From: CAZVWH01 sp964631175
Lineage (GTDB): Bacteria > Planctomycetota > Phycisphaerae > Sedimentisphaerales > Anaerobacaceae
NCBI GenBank assembly: GCA_964631175.1
Contig: CAZVWH010000063.1
Span: 1-16,872 of the forward strand
DNA length: 16,872 nucleotides
Direction: 5' to 3'
The position numbers were made by a program, and so were the translations under genes. The notes under the pieces were generated by a model. It ran no database searches, was not told where the DNA came from, and was given only the letters and a program-made list of their open reading frames with translations. Below, one piece after another: positions 13,423 through 16,872 of this stretch (positions within the stretch are counted from its first letter, which is position 1; each line of letters opens with the position of its first letter).

Positions 13423-13440
13423 CCCCAGTTTACTGGGGGG
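13421..13440 (-). terminator. hairpin terminator of PEP carboxykinase
   Basis: CCCCCCAGT and ACTGGGGGG form a 9-bp stem with a 2-base loop (8 bp with 4 if the loop opens), 8 bases after the stop codon. The following - strand sequence is GCTAAAC, not a T run, as in the sister hairpin at 6744. Confidence 0.6.
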
Positions 13441-13448
13441 TCTTCTTC

Positions 13449-15347
13449 TTATCGTGCCATCAAATCAAGCGGCGAGATATAATCACCGTGTTTATCCTGA
13501 GCTTTTTTCAGCCTTCCGCGAACCTCAGCAAAAGTATCGTAAAGAATCTGCGGTGTGTCCGGAACCTTTTCCTTGTAGGTTTTCTCCACACGATCAAGCT
13601 TGGCGAGGTTCTCCGGTATGCGGACAGTAAACTGTTGAATATAATCCCCTAAGGGGTATTCTGTATCGAGGTGCTCTTTGAAAAGCTTTGCCAAATCTTC
13701 ATATTTTGGTATCAGGCCGGTTGGCGTTTCAATGCCGTCAACGTCGCCGTTTACGCGAAGCTCGGCCCACAGAATCCAGACCAGCTTATCAGCCATGCCG
13801 TTTAGGTATTTGCCGTCTTTATCCTTGAGGAAGTAATTGACCGAAAATATTAACGGCTGCTTCTCGATACCTTCAGCGAAATCCAAATTATTCCGGATGT
13901 ATCGACCAAGCGGAATTGAGAGAAAGTCGAGATTCGACATTAGGTTGAAGGTTCGGACTCCCTCTTTGCCGAGCGTTGCAGAGGTGGTTTCTGATTCAAG
14001 TGACGCGCCTTTTATGATAATGCCCTCATTCCAGTTAAAGGCCTGCTCGACGGGGACCCAGGTGTCACTGTCACGTCCACCATAAATAAGACCGCCGACC
14101 GGCACGCCATTTGGGTCGTCAATTAACGGGTCGCGATTGCTCAGGTCCGGGATGTTTAAGCAATAGCGTGCATTTTTATGCGAGGGGGTAATTTCATTGC
14201 CATCGGCATCGATTTTGCCCTTGTGCCATTTGCCTGAGTGGTTGATTCCTTCAGTAGGCAATTCAGCGCCCATACCGAGCCAGTACGTTTTCTTTGCATT
14301 ATCGATCAGAACGTTGGAGAAGATGACTTCGCAGGGGTTTGTCAAGGCCTTGTAAATAATAGGGTCGTCCTTTGGATTAACATCGCGAATGATGCCGAAG
14401 ATGCCCTTTTCAACGTTTACGGAGCGTATTTGGCTGTTCTTCCTGCGGAAATAAGCGATGTCATCACCAATAATGGTTTGTCCGGGCAGCATTGAGGTTG
14501 AAGTTTTTCCGCAGGCCGATGGAAAAGCGCCGGCAAAGTAAGTTACCCGGTCGTCTGGACCATGAGCACCAAGAACGAACATATGCTCAGCGAGCCAGCC
14601 TTCTTCGGATGCCTTGTTGATGGCCAGCCGCAAGGCCAGTTTTTTCAGGCCGATTGTGTTACCGCCATACTGGGTATTGACGCTATAGACCAGGTTTTCT
14701 TCGAGGTCGATATAAACCCGGCGTTTACCAATATTTTTGCTCACAGCATTTCCCTGGGAATCTTCGATTTCAAGCTCACCTTCGGAGTGAATGAACCTGA
14801 AGAAATTGCCGGATGAACCTATCTTTTTAAATTGTGAGTATCCGGGCCGATATAAAATTGTTTCGCTGTGAGCCACGTATGGAGAATCTGTTATCTGAAT
14901 ACAGGGAATAGAGAAATCTGAGTCGAGAGGACCAAGACAAAAAAAACAGACGAGCATTTCTCGGCCAAGCATTGAATCTTTCAAAAAGGAGCGGACTTCT
15001 TCGACGCCTGTCTTCTTTTCTATGGAATTAAGGCTTGCACCAAGATCGGAGCCCGGCAGCAATAAATATTTTGTTTGTGCCTTATCACGGGCCTGGTCGT
15101 GGTATCCGTCAAAGTGGCAGGTATGGCCGGGTGTATCCAAAGATATTTCTTCGCCATTTTTTACTGCCAGCTCGCGAATATAAGCCCTATCCTTTTCGGA
15201 ATCGGTGCATACGAAAACCGACTCAGGCTGTGTAAGCTCGATTGCATCAGCAACGAACTCATGCATCTTCGGATTCGCAAGAGCGATTAGCCTGTTATAG
15301 TTTTCTGCTGTCAGCTTTTCTTTCAATAACTCTTTTGCATTCTTCAT
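13449..15347 (-). CDS. pckG: phosphoenolpyruvate carboxykinase (GTP)
   Basis: Interconverts oxaloacetate plus GTP with PEP, CO2 and GDP, at the branch of gluconeogenesis and anaplerosis; cytoplasmic. The 632 residues match the GTP-type family (about 600-640). The kinase-1a loop 'AFPSACGKTS' (274-283) carries the hallmark active-site Cys279 of GTP enzymes, and 'IIGDDIAYF' (292-300) is the kinase-2 metal site. 'YGGNTIGLKKLALRLAI' (227-243) is the substrate/Mn site; the late 'GGLIYGGRDSDTWVPVEQAFNW' region with 'FNLMSNLDFLSIPLGRYIRNNLDF' is the family's nucleotide-binding half. AAGGTGG about 9 bases before the ATG is a good ribosome site. A near-consensus promoter gives a leader of about 115 bases with three hairpins, and a GC hairpin follows the stop, so it is a single-gene unit. 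Confidence 0.95.
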   Translation of the reverse strand: MKNAKELLKEKLTAENYNRLIALANPKMHEFVADAIELTQPESVFVCTDSEKDRAYIRELAVKNGEEISLDTPGHTCHFDGYHDQARDKAQTKYLLLPGSDLGASLNSIEKKTGVEEVRSFLKDSMLGREMLVCFFCLGPLDSDFSIPCIQITDSPYVAHSETILYRPGYSQFKKIGSSGNFFRFIHSEGELEIEDSQGNAVSKNIGKRRVYIDLEENLVYSVNTQYGGNTIGLKKLALRLAINKASEEGWLAEHMFVLGAHGPDDRVTYFAGAFPSACGKTSTSMLPGQTIIGDDIAYFRRKNSQIRSVNVEKGIFGIIRDVNPKDDPIIYKALTNPCEVIFSNVLIDNAKKTYWLGMGAELPTEGINHSGKWHKGKIDADGNEITPSHKNARYCLNIPDLSNRDPLIDDPNGVPVGGLIYGGRDSDTWVPVEQAFNWNEGIIIKGASLESETTSATLGKEGVRTFNLMSNLDFLSIPLGRYIRNNLDFAEGIEKQPLIFSVNYFLKDKDGKYLNGMADKLVWILWAELRVNGDVDGIETPTGLIPKYEDLAKLFKEHLDTEYPLGDYIQQFTVRIPENLAKLDRVEKTYKEKVPDTPQILYDTFAEVRGRLKKAQDKHGDYISPLDLMAR

Positions 15348-15386
15348 AAACGACTACCACCTTGTTATTACCCCATCAAATCTCAA

Positions 15387-15445
15387 ATGCCGTAAGGCAT
15401 ATACGGCCCATCGGGCTCTTAGACCGACAGTGTCCCTTGCGGGAC
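15387..15445 (-). promoter_or_regulatory. PEP carboxykinase leader with three hairpins
   Basis: On the - strand, in order: GTCCC-GCAA-GGGAC (15445-15432), GCCC-GAT-GGGC (15416-15406) and ATGCC-TTAC-GGCAT (15400-15387). All lie within the predicted transcript, 40-100 bases ahead of the start codon. They may be regulatory, or a dispersed repeat that landed in the leader. Confidence 0.35.
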
Positions 15446-15468
15446 TGCGTATTTTTAAAAACCGAGGG

Positions 15469-15497
15469 ATTATAACTATCGACTTGGCCAGCGTCAA
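15469..15497 (-). promoter_or_regulatory. promoter of PEP carboxykinase
   Basis: TTGACG (15497-15492), an exact 17-base spacer and a perfect TATAAT (15474-15469). Predicted start is near 15462. Confidence 0.75.
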
Positions 15498-15653
15498 GGC
15501 CGTTAGAGACTTTTTCCTCTGCCGTTTGGAGAGCGTTTTCTCTGTTCCTATAAGGACATGAGTGTCTCCAACGGAATCAATTCGTTTTGGAAAAAGGTGA
15601 TTTTTGCGTAATTTTGCCTTATTATAAAAGTTTCGCCATGCAAGTCGGCGCAT

Positions 15654-15683
15654 AAAAAAGGCCGAGCCAAACGAGCTCAGCCT
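15654..15683 (-). terminator. intrinsic terminator of the 15716 gene
   Basis: On the - strand AGGCTGAGC (15683-15675), a 7-base loop and GCTCGGCCT (15667-15659) form a 9-bp stem with one T-G pair. A run of six T follows, overlapping the stem end (15659-15654). Confidence 0.8.
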
Positions 15684-15715
15684 ATTCTTGCTGGTTATAT
15701 ATAGAAATTTAGAAA

Positions 15716-16870
15716 TTAATTTTTGACCTTGAATTCGTACTCGTAAATTTTCTTATCCTTATCCGACAGGTCTTTGCCCTGGCAACGAAGAATAAAACCA
15801 TCAGTCGTTTTCTTGTATTCAAAAGGTTTGCTACTGAATAAATCCAACGGCAGACCTGCAGGCAACGTATCAGGCAATTTACCTGTCTTGGCTTTAATTA
15901 GATAAATCCCAATGGCGGTCTTAACAGCATTGAAGTGAGTTTTAACTCTCACTTTCAAGCTGTAGATTCTGTTGACCGCAGGTGCGAACATAATAGCTAA
16001 CGGCGCATCTTTTTCTTCAGTTTCTTTTATCAGCTTTTCTCCTAATTCCAGAAGTTTCTCATAGGCCTGCGGATAGGACATAGGAGTATCCAGAACAGTT
16101 TGAACATCGGCGATATGGCGGGTATAGCAATCCCTATTCCTCTTGAAAAACTCCTCGTCAGCTTCAAGAATACGCTTAGCCGTATTTGGATCGAAACAAT
16201 CTTCATCAAAAGCCGTGTCCATAATCGCCTGAACTTTGTCTCTCTGCATAGTTGCCACACACATCTCAGCCTCAAAACCTATATAGTTCCATAACGTGGG
16301 AAATTTGTTTTCGATATTCGTCAACCGCTCTTTAAGCCGGTTTAGCACTTGTGAATCTTCCGGCATATCTTTCAGTATATCCTGGATAGTCGCATTCGCA
16401 CGGGCGCTAATCGCGATAGCAACTAAATAGCCTATAATTATTTTATCGGAGGCATTTATGGCCATTTTATGCATACTTAAGCAGCGATCTAAGGCGGTTT
16501 GATAATCACCCTTTTCGGCTAACAGCTTTGCCTCAGTCTGAATCAAGTAGGTAATCCGCCTAAGCCGTGCAAGATTTGGCATTACCAGCTCGAATCCCTG
16601 TGAGTAGTCATACCCCCAATCGCAATTTGGTATGTTGGCTGCCTTTACTATAAAATCGATTACCTTGCGGTTCTTTTTTATATGCTGCTCGATTACTTCG
16701 TTCGCCTTAATCTTGCCGTCACGAAAATCAGAGAGCATTTTGTCCATCGTATCGTCCGGCTTCTCATATAATAGACATGCTTGATAATAAAGCAGGGCAG
16801 CATTATCCGGAGGCTGAGCAAAAACCGATGGAGCTGATAAGAAAAATATCAGAGCAGCGCAAATAGTCAT
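15716..16870 (-). CDS. secreted hypothetical protein with pilin-like C-terminal domain
   Basis: The visible 384 residues begin with a signal peptide ('ICAALIFFLSAPSVFA', cleavage near residue 18). The ATG is only 2 bases from the window end, so the true start may be further upstream and the gene may be cut. The middle is a long helical region ('LLAEKGDYQTALDRCLSMHK', 'LKERLTNIENKFPTL') that looks like a helical-repeat scaffold. The final 65 residues ('KTAIGIYLIKAKTGKLPDTL', 'GLPLDLFSSKPFEYKKTTDG') match a pattern common in planctomycete exported proteins and in the G/pseudopilin C-terminal domain: a helix, then 'G-LP..L', then a 'D-F/P-F' beta part. No function can be named. An intrinsic terminator follows its stop. 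Confidence 0.75.
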   Translation of the reverse strand: MTICAALIFFLSAPSVFAQPPDNAALLYYQACLLYEKPDDTMDKMLSDFRDGKIKANEVIEQHIKKNRKVIDFIVKAANIPNCDWGYDYSQGFELVMPNLARLRRITYLIQTEAKLLAEKGDYQTALDRCLSMHKMAINASDKIIIGYLVAIAISARANATIQDILKDMPEDSQVLNRLKERLTNIENKFPTLWNYIGFEAEMCVATMQRDKVQAIMDTAFDEDCFDPNTAKRILEADEEFFKRNRDCYTRHIADVQTVLDTPMSYPQAYEKLLELGEKLIKETEEKDAPLAIMFAPAVNRIYSLKVRVKTHFNAVKTAIGIYLIKAKTGKLPDTLPAGLPLDLFSSKPFEYKKTTDGFILRCQGKDLSDKDKKIYEYEFKVKN

Positions 16871-16872
16871 TA

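Larger units (their letters stand above)
15348..15715. other. 368-base intergenic region
   Basis: Contains the hairpin-bearing leader and promoter of PEP carboxykinase (15348-15497) and the terminator of the 15716 gene (15654-15683). The 99-codon open frame on the - strand spans the promoter and lacks coding character, so I do not call it a gene. Confidence 0.6.

Noticed and set aside
15354..15653. 99-codon open frame on the - strand upstream of PEP carboxykinase
   Set aside because: It spans a near-consensus promoter and hairpins, has no ribosome site and its sequence is not protein-like.

Overview
The window looks like chromosomal DNA from a Planctomycetota bacterium, most likely a Phycisphaerae-type lineage. 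This is inference from gene style and cannot be proven here. Pointers are a DUF3616 secreted protein, glycine-zipper lipoproteins, a secreted protein with a pilin-like C-terminal domain, a GTP-type PEP carboxykinase, and many short palindromic repeats between genes (and once inside a gene). Genes are sparse, mostly single, and carry sigma70-like promoters.

Layout. 1-2331 (+ strand): an orphan FixJ-type response regulator, then two small conserved-looking proteins of unknown role behind a good promoter. 2332-4031: a palindromic intergenic repeat and a convergent gene for a secreted DUF3616 protein carrying an in-frame palindromic insert of about 46 residues. 4301-5101: a sugar isomerase/epimerase-like TIM barrel. 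5102-5572: a strong terminator and several hairpin repeats. 5573-6580: two convergent glycine-zipper lipoproteins, one with a CsgG-like domain. 6753-9553 (- strand): a translationally coupled pair, an Nramp-fold transporter followed by a UroD/MtaA-type methyltransferase-family protein. 9554-11106: a decayed accessory strip with a frameshifted IS30 transposase remnant, a 133-bp inverted-repeat element, a 16-bp tandem repeat, and a stand-alone LuxR-type HTH gene flanked by twin palindromes. 11107-11985: an FRG-domain protein. 12077-15347 (- strand): a Gfo/Idh/MocA oxidoreductase and PEP carboxykinase, each with its own upstream region. 15716-16870 (- strand): a secreted protein that may be cut by the window edge.

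How the genes fit together. Most units look independent. The Nramp-like/UroD-like pair reads as a transport-plus-methyl-transfer module with degenerate metal motifs in both partners. The most intriguing part is 10215-11985. The HTH gene has a near-consensus promoter with a 32-nt palindrome at the predicted transcription start. A second copy of the palindrome, differing by one compensating base pair and placed at the same distance from a -10-like box, lies downstream and faces the FRG gene. That suggests an autoregulated HTH/FRG module, which is a hypothesis from sequence only.
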